Positions 9,287 through 18,255 of a DNA stretch of 64,000 nucleotides are shown piece by piece. The stretch covers positions 1-64,000 of the forward strand of contig NZ_QBUY01000037.1 of NCBI RefSeq assembly GCF_003121405.1. Direction: 5' to 3'. A program made the position numbers and the translations under genes. Within the stretch, counting starts at the first letter, position 1, and each line of letters starts with the position of its first letter. The notes under the pieces are model-generated. The model did not search any database and was not told where the DNA came from. It saw only the letters and a list, made by a program, of their open reading frames with translations. The stretch is from Paraburkholderia sp. C35 (GTDB taxonomy: Bacteria > Pseudomonadota > Gammaproteobacteria > Burkholderiales > Burkholderiaceae).

Positions 9287-10450
9287 GTGCCGACAAATCA
9301 TCGCGTGAAATTCAATCGTCCAATCCGTCGTGTGTTGATCGCTGCAGGCATCGTGGCTGCCGGCGTGATCGTCTGGCAGGCGTTCGCTGCGCTCCACAAG
9401 CCGCCGCATCCCGAAGCGCAGGCCACGCCTGTCACCGTTGGCAGCGCGACGCGCGCCGACGTGCCGCTGCAACTGGACGCGCTCGGCACCGTCACGCCGC
9501 GCGCGACCGTGACCGTAAAGACGCAGGTGAACGGCACGCTCGAAGCCGTGCTCGTGAAGGAAGGCCAGCGTGTGAAAGCGGGCCAACCGATTGCGCGCAT
9601 CGATTCGCGTGCGTTGCGTGCGCAACTGCTTGAAGCGCAAGGCACGCTCGAACACGATCAGGCGCTGCTCGCCAATGCGCAGGCCGATTTGACGCGTTAT
9701 CAGACGCTGATCGACGGCGGTTCGATCTCGCGTCAGACGCTCGATACGCAACGCTCGACGCTGCGTCAGTATCAGGGCACCGTGAAGGCGGATCAGGGCA
9801 GCGTGGCGAACCTGCAGGTGCAGGTGGGCTACTGCGAGATCGTCGCACCGATGGACGGCACGATCGGCCTGCTCTCCACCGACGCAGGCAACTACGTGAC
9901 GACCAGCGACACGACGGGTATCGCGACCATCACCAGCGACTCGCCGACCACCGTTGTCTACGCACTGCCCGAAGACAGGATGGGCGACGTGGTCGACGCG
10001 TTCCATGACAAGGGCGCGTTGCCCGTCGAGATTTTCGCGCGTGACAAGCGCACGGTGCTCGACCACGCGACGCTCGCCGCGATCGACAACCAGGCCGACA
10101 CGACGACGGGCACGGTCAAGCTGAAGGCCAGCGCGCCGAACCGCGAAGGCCGCCTGTTCCCGAACCGCTTCGTCAATGTACGGATGACGGTTGGGACCTT
10201 GCAGAACGCGTTGACCGTGCCGACAGTCGCGATCCAGCACGGCTCATCCGGCGACTTCGTGCTGACGCTGAATGCCGCCGATGCAAAACAGGGCGCAGGC
10301 AAAGTCGCGTTGCGCCACGTCACGGCGGGTGTCTCGTACAACGACGCCACCGTGATCGATCAGAGCGACCTGAAAGCGGGCGACGTGATCTTGCTCGACG
10401 GCGCGGACAAGCTCGACGACGGCAGCGCCGTGAAGATCGTGCGCAACTGA
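9287..10450 (+). CDS. mdtA: RND efflux periplasmic adaptor, MdtA type
   Basis: This periplasmic adaptor of the second RND system has 387 residues. One membrane anchor lies near residues 14-33 (RVLIAAGIVAAGVIVWQAF) and there is no lipobox. The biotinyl-lipoyl halves (VTVKTQVNGTLEAVLVKEG and YCEIVAPMDGTIGLLS) flank a coiled-coil hairpin, and a beta-barrel domain follows. The start is a GTG with a weak ribosome-binding site; GTG at 9305 and GTG at 9332 are alternatives. The tandem MdtB-like and MdtC-like pumps and an outer-membrane factor follow with tight spacing, as in mdtABC loci. By family the substrates include bile salts, novobiocin and flavonoids. No regulator is adjacent. Confidence 0.9.
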   Translation: MPTNHRVKFNRPIRRVLIAAGIVAAGVIVWQAFAALHKPPHPEAQATPVTVGSATRADVPLQLDALGTVTPRATVTVKTQVNGTLEAVLVKEGQRVKAGQPIARIDSRALRAQLLEAQGTLEHDQALLANAQADLTRYQTLIDGGSISRQTLDTQRSTLRQYQGTVKADQGSVANLQVQVGYCEIVAPMDGTIGLLSTDAGNYVTTSDTTGIATITSDSPTTVVYALPEDRMGDVVDAFHDKGALPVEIFARDKRTVLDHATLAAIDNQADTTTGTVKLKASAPNREGRLFPNRFVNVRMTVGTLQNALTVPTVAIQHGSSGDFVLTLNAADAKQGAGKVALRHVTAGVSYNDATVIDQSDLKAGDVILLDGADKLDDGSAVKIVRN

Positions 10451-10475
10451 CGCGCCTTAGACGCAACCGATACCG

Positions 10476-13400
10476 ATGGATATTTCCCGCCCGTTCATCC
10501 GCCGTCCTGTCGCGACGGGTCTGATGACGCTTGCCCTGCTGCTGATCGGCCTGATCGCGTACCGGCTGATGCCCGTGTCCGCGCTGCCCGAAATCGACTA
10601 TCCGACCATCCAGGTCTATACGCAGTATCCGGGTGCATCGCCCGATGTGATCAGCACGTCCGTCACCGCACCGCTCGAAAAGCAGTTCGGGCAGATGGCG
10701 GGACTCAAGCGCATGAACTCGACGAGTTCGCTTGGCGTGTCGCTGGTCACGCTGCAGTTCCAGACCTCGACGAATCTCGATGAAGCCGAGCAGGAAGTGC
10801 AGGCCGCGATCAACAGCGCGAACAGCACGCTGCCGACGAATCTGCCGTATCCCCCGGTCTATAGCAAGGTCAATCCTGCCGATACAGCGGTGCTGACGCT
10901 CGCCGTCACGTCCGATGCGCTGCCGCTCACGCGCGTCGAAGATCTGACGGATACGCGCATTGCGCAGAAGTTATCGCAGGTGTCGGGTGTGGGTCTTGTC
11001 ACGCTGTCGGGCGGTGCGCGGCCTGCCGTGCGGGTGCAGACCGATACGCGCGCGTTGAATGCGATGGGTTTATCGCTAGAAGACATTCGCACGGCGGTTG
11101 GCGATGCCAATGTGAACAGCGCGAAAGGCACCATCGACGGTCCGTTGCAAGCCTTCACTATCGACGCGAACGAGCAGCTCACGTCTGCTGCCGACTACCA
11201 GGATCTGGTGATTTCGTATCGCAACGGCGCACCCGTTCGCCTCGCCGATGTCGCGAAGATTTCCGAAGCTGCCGAATATCCGCGTCAGGCTGCGTGGAGC
11301 GGCGCGACGCCCGCGATCATCATTAACGTGCAGCGTCAGCCGGGCGCGAACGTGATCGAAGTGGTGGACCGGATCGAAGCGCTGCTGCCGCAACTGCGCG
11401 CATCGTTGCCCGCGACCGTGAAGATCAGCGTGCTCAGCGACCGCACGCAAACCATCCGCGCTTCCGTGCACGACGTGAAGATGGAACTGGCTGCGGCGAT
11501 TGCGCTTGTCGTGATGGTCGTGTTCGTGTTTCTGCGCAGGCTCGAATTCACGCTGATTCCTGCTGTCACGGTGCCGTTCGCGCTGGTCGGTACGGTGGCG
11601 GGCATCTACGCGCTTGGCTTCTCCGTCAACAACCTCACGCTGATGGCGTTGACGGTGGCGACGGGCTTCGTCGTCGACGACGCCATTGTGATGCTCGAAA
11701 ACGTGATGCGTCACATCGAAAACGGCGAGACGCCTCTGGATGCTGCGTTAAAAGGCGCGCGGCAGATCGGCTTCACGATTCTGTCGATTTCGGTCGCGCT
11801 CGTCGCCGTGCTGATTCCGCTGTTCTTCATGCCCGATGTAATCGGCCGACTGTTCCGTGAGTTCGCGTTGACGCTCGCTATTGCGATCGTGATTTCCGCG
11901 TGGGTTTCGCTGACGCTCACGCCGATGATGGCCGCCCGCATGCTGCGCGCCGATCACGCCGCGAGCGATAGCGATGCCAACGCGAAAGACTGGCTCGCGC
12001 GTTTGAATCGCGGCTATTTGCGCGGGCTCGATTGGGCTTTCGAGCATCGCGTGACGGTGCTTGTGATGGTGGGCATCACGACGTTGCTGACGTGTGTGCT
12101 GTTCGTGCTGTTGCCGAAGGGCCTGTTTCCCGAACAGGACACGGGCTTGATCGAAGGGATTTCGCTGGGGTCGCCGCGTGCATCGTTTGAGCGCATGGCG
12201 GCGTCGACCCGCACGCTGGCGGGCCGTGTCGCTAGCGATAGCGCGGTGGCGAGCGTGTCGTCGTTCGTCGGTATCGATCAGAACAATCCGACCATCAATC
12301 AAGGCCGCATGCTGATCACGCTGAAGGATGGCGATGCGAGCCGTACAGTCATCCAACGGCTGACGCGCGACGCTGCGCAGCGTGCGGACCTCAAGCTCTA
12401 TCTGCATCCCGTACAGGATCTGACGCTCGACGACCAGATCAACGCGAACAGTTACCGCGTTGGCGTGCAGGCCACGGATCGCACCGAACTCAACGAATGG
12501 ACGCAGCGTCTGCTCGACGCGCTGCGCGCCGACCCGATGTTCACCGATGTGCAGAGCCAGGCGCAACAGCAGGGCAACGTGCTGAAGTTCGACTTCGACC
12601 GTGCGACGGCGTCGCGGCTCGGCCTGACGGCGCAAGACATCGACAACACGCTTTACGACGCATTCGGCGACCGGCAGATTTCGACGATCTATACGCATGT
12701 GAACCAGTATCACGTGACGATCGGCGCGGACGTGCGGTTAGTCGGCGAGTCGCCGCTTGCGTTGCTCGACGGATTGTATGTGGGGACGACGAGTGCTTCT
12801 TCCTCGTCTACTTCGACCACGACTTCGACTTCCACATCCGCTTCGCTTTCGCCTTTGTCGAGCATCGCGACAGCAACAGTCGGCGCGGCACCGTTGACGA
12901 TCCAGCGCCAGGCGCAATTCCCGTACGCCGACGTGTCGTTCAATCTCGCCGATGGCGTCACGCTCGGCACGGCGGTCAATCGCGTCGAAGCGATCGAAAA
13001 GAAACTCAATGCACCCGCGAGCGTGCAGATGAACCTCGAAGGTGCGGCGCAGCTTTACAGCACGTCGCTTTCCAATGAAGCCTTGCTGCTGGTCGGCGCG
13101 CTGGTGGCGGTGTATATCCTGCTCGGCATCCTGTACGAAAGCCTCGTGCATCCGTTGACGATTCTGTCGACGCTGCCTTCCGCCGCCTGCGGCGCGCTCG
13201 CTGCGCTGCTGTTGTGCGGTGGCGAACTCGACATCATCGGTTTGATCGGCATCGTGCTGCTGGTCGGCATCGTGATGAAGAACGCGATCATGATGGTGGA
13301 CTTCGCGCTCGAACAGGAACGCACGCTCGGGCTCGCCGCACGAGATGCAATGCGCCGCGCGTGCGAACTGCGTTTCCGCCCGATTCTGATGACGACGTGC

Positions 13401-13604
13401 GCATCGCTGTTCGGCGCACTGCCGCTCGCGCTTGGCACGGGCATGGGCCACGAATTGCGGCAGCCGCTCGGCATCGCGATTATCGGCGGGCTGGTGGTGA
13501 GCCAGTTGCTCACGCTGTTCTCGACGCCCGTGATCTTCCTCGCGCTGCATCGTTTCGCGACGCGCGCCGCAATCACGCCGTCAGACGATCCGAACGCGAG
13601 CTAA
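10476..13604 (+). CDS. mdtB: RND efflux permease, MdtB type
   Basis: This is one of the two non-identical inner-membrane subunits of an MdtBC-type heterotrimeric pump (1042 residues). It opens with MDISRPFIRRPVATGLMTLAL, typical of MdtB. TM4 has TGFVVDDAIVMLENVMRHIE with the proton-relay Asp pair, and the TM10 region contains VMKNAIMMVDFALEQE. From about residue 771 to 790, after the conserved LYVG of the second porter half, a run of almost only Ser and Thr (TTSASSSSTSTTTSTSTSAS) is inserted. In enterobacterial MdtB/MdtC, as I recall them, only a few residues sit there. The paralogue at 13608 has a similar insert at the same place. The next gene starts 3 bases after this stop. Confidence 0.93.
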   Translation: MDISRPFIRRPVATGLMTLALLLIGLIAYRLMPVSALPEIDYPTIQVYTQYPGASPDVISTSVTAPLEKQFGQMAGLKRMNSTSSLGVSLVTLQFQTSTNLDEAEQEVQAAINSANSTLPTNLPYPPVYSKVNPADTAVLTLAVTSDALPLTRVEDLTDTRIAQKLSQVSGVGLVTLSGGARPAVRVQTDTRALNAMGLSLEDIRTAVGDANVNSAKGTIDGPLQAFTIDANEQLTSAADYQDLVISYRNGAPVRLADVAKISEAAEYPRQAAWSGATPAIIINVQRQPGANVIEVVDRIEALLPQLRASLPATVKISVLSDRTQTIRASVHDVKMELAAAIALVVMVVFVFLRRLEFTLIPAVTVPFALVGTVAGIYALGFSVNNLTLMALTVATGFVVDDAIVMLENVMRHIENGETPLDAALKGARQIGFTILSISVALVAVLIPLFFMPDVIGRLFREFALTLAIAIVISAWVSLTLTPMMAARMLRADHAASDSDANAKDWLARLNRGYLRGLDWAFEHRVTVLVMVGITTLLTCVLFVLLPKGLFPEQDTGLIEGISLGSPRASFERMAASTRTLAGRVASDSAVASVSSFVGIDQNNPTINQGRMLITLKDGDASRTVIQRLTRDAAQRADLKLYLHPVQDLTLDDQINANSYRVGVQATDRTELNEWTQRLLDALRADPMFTDVQSQAQQQGNVLKFDFDRATASRLGLTAQDIDNTLYDAFGDRQISTIYTHVNQYHVTIGADVRLVGESPLALLDGLYVGTTSASSSSTSTTTSTSTSASLSPLSSIATATVGAAPLTIQRQAQFPYADVSFNLADGVTLGTAVNRVEAIEKKLNAPASVQMNLEGAAQLYSTSLSNEALLLVGALVAVYILLGILYESLVHPLTILSTLPSAACGALAALLLCGGELDIIGLIGIVLLVGIVMKNAIMMVDFALEQERTLGLAARDAMRRACELRFRPILMTTCASLFGALPLALGTGMGHELRQPLGIAIIGGLVVSQLLTLFSTPVIFLALHRFATRAAITPSDDPNAS

Positions 13605-13607
13605 CGC

Positions 13608-16600
13608 ATGAATCTGTCCGCTCCGTTCATCCGTCGTCCCATCGGCACGATGTTGTTAGCAATCGGTCTTGCGCTGTTTGGCATCGTCGCGTTCCGGCTG
13701 CTGCCCGTGGCCGCGTTGCCTTCGGTGGATTTTCCTGTGGTGATGGTCAGCGCGACGTTGTCGGGTGCGAACCCCGATACCGTCGCCAAGACGGTCACTG
13801 CGCCGCTCGAACGCGCCTTCGGCTCGATTGCGGGCCTCACGCAGATGACGTCGCAAAGCTCGTCGGGTTCGTCGCAGATTGTGTTGCAGTTCGATCTGAA
13901 CCGCGACATCGACGGCGCCGCGCGCGATGTACAGGCGGCCATCAACGCCGCGCGCAGCAATCGGCCGACGACGCTGACGCAAACGCCGACGTATCGCAAG
14001 ATGAATCCCGCTGCAGCGCCGGTGATGATCGTCGGCCTGACGTCGGATACGGTGGGCGTGGGGCAGATGTACGACTATGCGTCGTCTGTGCTGCAACAGA
14101 AGCTACTGCAGGTGGAAGGCGTCGGCGACGTGACGGTGGGCGGCGGCGCATTGCCCGCCGTGCGCGTCGAACTGAACCCGGATCAGTTGAGCCGCTACGG
14201 CATTTCGCTCGACAGCGTGCGCACCGCACTGGCGAACGCCAGCGTCGATCTGCCGAAGGGCGCGGTCAGCATGAACGGCCAGCACTATGTGATCGGCGCG
14301 AACGATCAGTTGATGGAACCCGCCGATTACAAACCGCTCGTGATCCGCACGCACGACGGCAGCGTCGTGCATGTCACCGATGTTGCGCAGGTGGTGAAAT
14401 CGACGGAAGACCTGCGCAACTACGGTCTTGCGAACGGCAAGAACGCCGTGCTGCTGATCGTCTCAAAGCAGTCGAACGCCAACGTGATCAAAACCGTCGA
14501 TGCGATTCGCGCGACGCTGCCGCAACTTGCGGCAGGCATGCCGTCGACTGTGAAGCTGAACGTCGTGCTGGACGGCACGCAGACGATCCGCTCGTCGGTG
14601 TTCGACGTCGAGATCTCGTTGCTGGCCGCCGTGCTGCTGGTGACGGCTGTGTCCTATGCGTTCTTCCGCGACTGGCGCAGCACGCTGATTCCCGCGATCA
14701 CGGTGCCGCTCGCGCTGGCGGGCACCTTCACCGCGATGTACTTCCTCGGATACAGCCTGAACAACCTGTCGCTGATGGCGCTGACGATTTCGACCGGCTT
14801 CGTGGTCGACGATGCGATTGTGGTGGTCGAAAACATCATGCGGCATCTCGATCAGGGCAAGTCGCCGCTCGCTGCCGCGCTGGATGGCACGCGCGAAGTC
14901 GGCTTTACGGTGTTGACGATCAGCGTATCGCTGGTCGTGGTGTTCCTGCCGCTGATCATGATGAGCGGACTGGTCGGGCGGCTGTTCCGCGAGTTCTCGG
15001 TGTCGCTGGCCATTGCGATCCTGATTTCGATGGTGATCTCACTCACGCTCGCGCCGACGCTCGGACGCCTGCTGCTGCGCGGCGCGCCGCACAAGCAAAG
15101 CGAAGGCGCGTTCGGGCCGCGCGTCGAACGTGCATATGGCCGCAGTCTGCGCTGGGCATTGCGGCATCCGAAGACAATGCTCGCTGTCACCGTGTTTCTG
15201 CTGTTCGCTAACGTCGGCATGGTCGCGGTGATGCCGAAGGGTTTCTTCCCGATCGAAGATACGGGGCGGCTGATGGGCAGCATCCAGGCGTCGCAGAGCA
15301 TCTCGTTTCAGGCGATGAAGCAAAAATTCGACGAGATCAACAGACGCATTTTGCAGAACCCGGATGTGCAATCGGTTTCGGGCTATGTCGGTGGGCGTAA
15401 TGCGGTGAGCAACAGCATGATGTTCATTACGCTCAAACCTTTGTCCGAACGCAAACACAGCGCCGACCAGGTGATTGCCGATCTGGGTCGCCGCACAGCG
15501 GACATTCCCGGCGTGCGCCTGCTGATGCAATCGGCGCAGGACTTGATGTTCGGCGCACGGCAAAGCTCCGCGCAGTTCCAGTACACGGTGACCGCGGAGA
15601 ATCAGGACGAACTAGACAAGTGGGTGCCGCGCATCGAGGCGAAGCTGCGGGCGCTGCCGCAATTGCGCGACGTGAACACGGATGTGCAGAGCGCGAGCCT
15701 GTCGATGATGCTGCAAGTGAATCGCGACGCAGCCGCGCGCCTGGGCGTGCCGTTCGAAGCCATCGACGATGCGCTGAATGACGCATTCAGCCAGCGCCAG
15801 ATCGCGACGATTTACGGCCCGGCGAATCAGTATCACGTTGTGATGGAAGTCGCGCCGCAATACTGGCAGGATCCGAAGACGCTGGACACGCTGTACGTGC
15901 CTGCGACGAACGCGACCAGTACCACGAGTACCACGAGCACCACAACGCTTGTGCCACTGTCCGCGCTCGCCACGCGATCGCTTTCGCACGCGCCCGTCAC
16001 GATTGCACACGACAACCAGTTTCCCGCTGTCACGCTGTCGTACAACCTGCGCGAAGGCGTGACGATGAGCGACGCGAACGCGGCCATCCAATCCGCTGTC
16101 GCTTCGCTGCATCTGCCGAACACGATCTTGCCCGGCTTCGCAGGACAAGGCGCGATGATGCAGCAGTCTGGCGGCAGCGAACTGTTGCTGATCATAGGCG
16201 CGCTGATCGCCGTGTATATCGCGCTCGGCATTCTGTACGAAAACCTCGTCCACCCGCTGACGATACTGTCGACACTGCCTTCAGCCGGGCTCGGCGCATT
16301 GATCGCGCTGTACGTCTGCGGCTACGAACTGACGATCATCGCGTTGATCGGCATTGTGCTGCTGATCGGCATCGTGAAGAAGAACGCGATCATGATGGTC
16401 GACTTCGCGGTGACGTATGAGCGCGAACAGCATGCGAGCGCTGAAGAGTCGATCTATCAGGCTTGCCTGACGCGTTTTCGGCCGATCATGATGACGACGC
16501 TCGCTGCCTTGCTTGGCGCCGTGCCGCTGATCGTCAGTTCGGGATACGGGCACGAGTTTCGTCATCCCCTTGGTGTTGCGATTCTCGGTGGCCTGATGGT

Positions 16601-16697
16601 CAGCCAACTCCTGACGCTCTTCACGACGCCCGTGATCTACCTCTGGCTCGATCGCTTCAACGGCCGCCGCGCCTCACGTAACGGAACCCCATCATGA
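13608..16697 (+). CDS. mdtC: RND efflux permease, MdtC type
   Basis: This is the second inner-membrane subunit of the MdtBC-type pump (1029 residues). It begins MNLSAPFIRRPIGTMLLAIGLALFG-like, as MdtC proteins do. It has TGFVVDDAIVVVENIMRHL in TM4 and VKKNAIMMVDFAVTYE in TM10. A Thr/Ser insert (ATNATSTTSTTSTTTL, about residues 767-782) lies between LYVP and the conserved VPLSAL, matching the insert in the MdtB-like partner. The last 4 bases overlap the outer-membrane gene (ATGA), so the four genes form one translationally coupled operon. In known MdtBC pumps the two subunits are not equivalent, MdtC being the drug-binding one; which role applies here cannot be read from sequence alone. Confidence 0.93.
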   Translation: MNLSAPFIRRPIGTMLLAIGLALFGIVAFRLLPVAALPSVDFPVVMVSATLSGANPDTVAKTVTAPLERAFGSIAGLTQMTSQSSSGSSQIVLQFDLNRDIDGAARDVQAAINAARSNRPTTLTQTPTYRKMNPAAAPVMIVGLTSDTVGVGQMYDYASSVLQQKLLQVEGVGDVTVGGGALPAVRVELNPDQLSRYGISLDSVRTALANASVDLPKGAVSMNGQHYVIGANDQLMEPADYKPLVIRTHDGSVVHVTDVAQVVKSTEDLRNYGLANGKNAVLLIVSKQSNANVIKTVDAIRATLPQLAAGMPSTVKLNVVLDGTQTIRSSVFDVEISLLAAVLLVTAVSYAFFRDWRSTLIPAITVPLALAGTFTAMYFLGYSLNNLSLMALTISTGFVVDDAIVVVENIMRHLDQGKSPLAAALDGTREVGFTVLTISVSLVVVFLPLIMMSGLVGRLFREFSVSLAIAILISMVISLTLAPTLGRLLLRGAPHKQSEGAFGPRVERAYGRSLRWALRHPKTMLAVTVFLLFANVGMVAVMPKGFFPIEDTGRLMGSIQASQSISFQAMKQKFDEINRRILQNPDVQSVSGYVGGRNAVSNSMMFITLKPLSERKHSADQVIADLGRRTADIPGVRLLMQSAQDLMFGARQSSAQFQYTVTAENQDELDKWVPRIEAKLRALPQLRDVNTDVQSASLSMMLQVNRDAAARLGVPFEAIDDALNDAFSQRQIATIYGPANQYHVVMEVAPQYWQDPKTLDTLYVPATNATSTTSTTSTTTLVPLSALATRSLSHAPVTIAHDNQFPAVTLSYNLREGVTMSDANAAIQSAVASLHLPNTILPGFAGQGAMMQQSGGSELLLIIGALIAVYIALGILYENLVHPLTILSTLPSAGLGALIALYVCGYELTIIALIGIVLLIGIVKKNAIMMVDFAVTYEREQHASAEESIYQACLTRFRPIMMTTLAALLGAVPLIVSSGYGHEFRHPLGVAILGGLMVSQLLTLFTTPVIYLWLDRFNGRRASRNGTPS

Positions 16698-18196
16698 TGG
16701 ACAAAGCAACCCGCACGATGCGGCGTGTGCATCGAACGGTAGTGGCTGCGGCCATTGCAGCACTGTGCGCGGGCTGCGCAGTCGGCCCCGACTACAAGCG
16801 GCCCGATGTCGCCACGCCTGCCACGTTCAAGGAAATGAGCAGCCCGGACGCTGGTGGCGTGTGGCAACAAGCGAAGCCCGATCCCGCAGCGTCGCTCGAT
16901 AGCCGCTGGTGGACCATGTTCAACGATCAGACGCTCAACGATCTGTGCGAGCGCGCGCTGAAGGCCAACCAGACGCTCGCGCAGTACGAAGCGGCCTATC
17001 GCTCGGCGCGGGCGCAAGTGGCGTCGTCGCGTGCGAGCCTGTTTCCGACCGTGTCGTTTGCAGGCTCGGGCACGCGTTCGCGCACGGGTACCGGCAACAG
17101 CACGACGCAGATTTCGTCGGGCAGCACCACGACCAGCTATACGTCGAAGAGCGTGTCGGCGCAACTGGAGGCGAGTTGGGAGCCGGATCTGTGGGGCAGC
17201 GTGCGGCGTTCCGTCGAAGCCAGCGAGGCAAGCGCGCAGGCTACGGATGCGCAACTGGCGGGCGAACGCCTGAGCGTGATCGCGACGCTGGCCGTCGACT
17301 ATTTCACCGTGCGTGCCGCCGATGCCGATCTCGCGATTCTCGATGAAGAACGCAGGATCGACGCCGAATTGCTCGCGCTGACGGAAGCGAAATACAAACA
17401 AGGCGTGTCGTCATATGACGATGTGCGCACCGCGCACAACACGCTTCAGACGATCGACGCAAGCATCGCAAGCGCGCAGCTCACGCGCCGTCAGTATGAG
17501 CATGCGATTGCCGTGCTGATCGGCGAAGCGCCTGCGGCGTTTTCCTTGCCCGTCCAGGCGGATTATCGGTTCGACCTGCCTGCGCTGCCGGTGTCGCTAC
17601 CGTCTGCATTGCTGCAGCGGCGGCCCGATATCGTGCAGGCCGAACGCACCGTTGCGCAGTACAACGCGAAGATCGGCGTAGCAAAAGCGGGCTATTTTCC
17701 GACTATCACGCTTTCCGCAGATGGCGGCTGGAGCGGCACATCGCTCGCACATCTGATCTCGCTGCCGACGCGTTTCTGGTCGCTCGGTTTCGATGTCGCG
17801 CAGACCGTGTTCGACGCGGGTTCGACGGCTGCATCGGTGCGTGCGGCGCGCGCGAACTACGATCAGGAAGTGGCCGCGTACCGGCAGACCGTGCTGAGCG
17901 CATTCCAGGACGTCGAAGATTATCTGAGCGCGGTGCAGATCGCGACGCGCCAGGCGTCGTCGTCGAATGATGTCGCGCAGCGCAGTGGTGAACTGGCGGC
18001 CAGCCAGCAGCGCAATTTCACGGCGGGCACGTCGAGCCGCATCGATGTGCTCGACACGCAACTGACGCAGGTGCAGGACCGCAAGATCGCACTCGATTAC
18101 AGCAGCACTGCGCTGCAGGACGCCGTCATGCTGGTGAAGGCGTTAGGCGGCGGTTGGGATGGGAATGTCAAAGAGGCGGACGCTTCTGACAAGTGA
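16694..18196 (+). CDS. Outer-membrane efflux lipoprotein of the MdtABC-like system
   Basis: This NodT/OprM-family outer-membrane factor of 500 residues is the last gene of the second RND operon. A signal peptide ends in the lipobox ALCAGC, with the lipidated Cys near residue 28, then AVGPDYKRPDV, the usual NodT start. Two outer-membrane-efflux repeats are visible; the linker SALLQRRPDIVQAERTVAQYNAKIG is diagnostic. A Ser/Thr-rich stretch (GNSTTQISSGSTTTSYTS) sits in an extracellular loop position. The start used overlaps the preceding stop (ATGA); ATG at 16697 is an alternative. E. coli mdtABC uses TolC encoded elsewhere, so an in-operon channel marks the Burkholderia-style version. Confidence 0.92.
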   Translation: MMDKATRTMRRVHRTVVAAAIAALCAGCAVGPDYKRPDVATPATFKEMSSPDAGGVWQQAKPDPAASLDSRWWTMFNDQTLNDLCERALKANQTLAQYEAAYRSARAQVASSRASLFPTVSFAGSGTRSRTGTGNSTTQISSGSTTTSYTSKSVSAQLEASWEPDLWGSVRRSVEASEASAQATDAQLAGERLSVIATLAVDYFTVRAADADLAILDEERRIDAELLALTEAKYKQGVSSYDDVRTAHNTLQTIDASIASAQLTRRQYEHAIAVLIGEAPAAFSLPVQADYRFDLPALPVSLPSALLQRRPDIVQAERTVAQYNAKIGVAKAGYFPTITLSADGGWSGTSLAHLISLPTRFWSLGFDVAQTVFDAGSTAASVRAARANYDQEVAAYRQTVLSAFQDVEDYLSAVQIATRQASSSNDVAQRSGELAASQQRNFTAGTSSRIDVLDTQLTQVQDRKIALDYSSTALQDAVMLVKALGGGWDGNVKEADASDK

Positions 18197-18201
18197 CGCG
18201 C

Positions 18202-18245
18202 GCCGGCGACAGGTTGATCCTTGTACTTTCGATCATGTCGCCGGC
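18202..18245. terminator. 10-bp inverted repeat between convergent operons
   Basis: GCCGGCGACA (18202-18211) and TGTCGCCGGC (18236-18245) are perfect reverse complements separated by 24 bases. They fill the 59-base gap between the end of the efflux operon and the end of the convergent monooxygenase gene. Location and symmetry suit a bidirectional terminator, though the loop is long and no clear U-tract follows. Confidence 0.45.
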
Positions 18246-18255
18246 TACAACGGCA

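Noticed and set aside
12780..12850. Ser/Thr-rich run in mdtB as a frameshift or sequencing artefact
   Set aside because: The reading frame continues correctly on both sides and the paralogue mdtC has a similar run at the same place, so a real insert is more likely.
13214..15211. 665-codon frame crossing the mdtB/mdtC junction in another frame
   Set aside because: It is an Arg-rich out-of-frame shadow of two complete RND pump genes.
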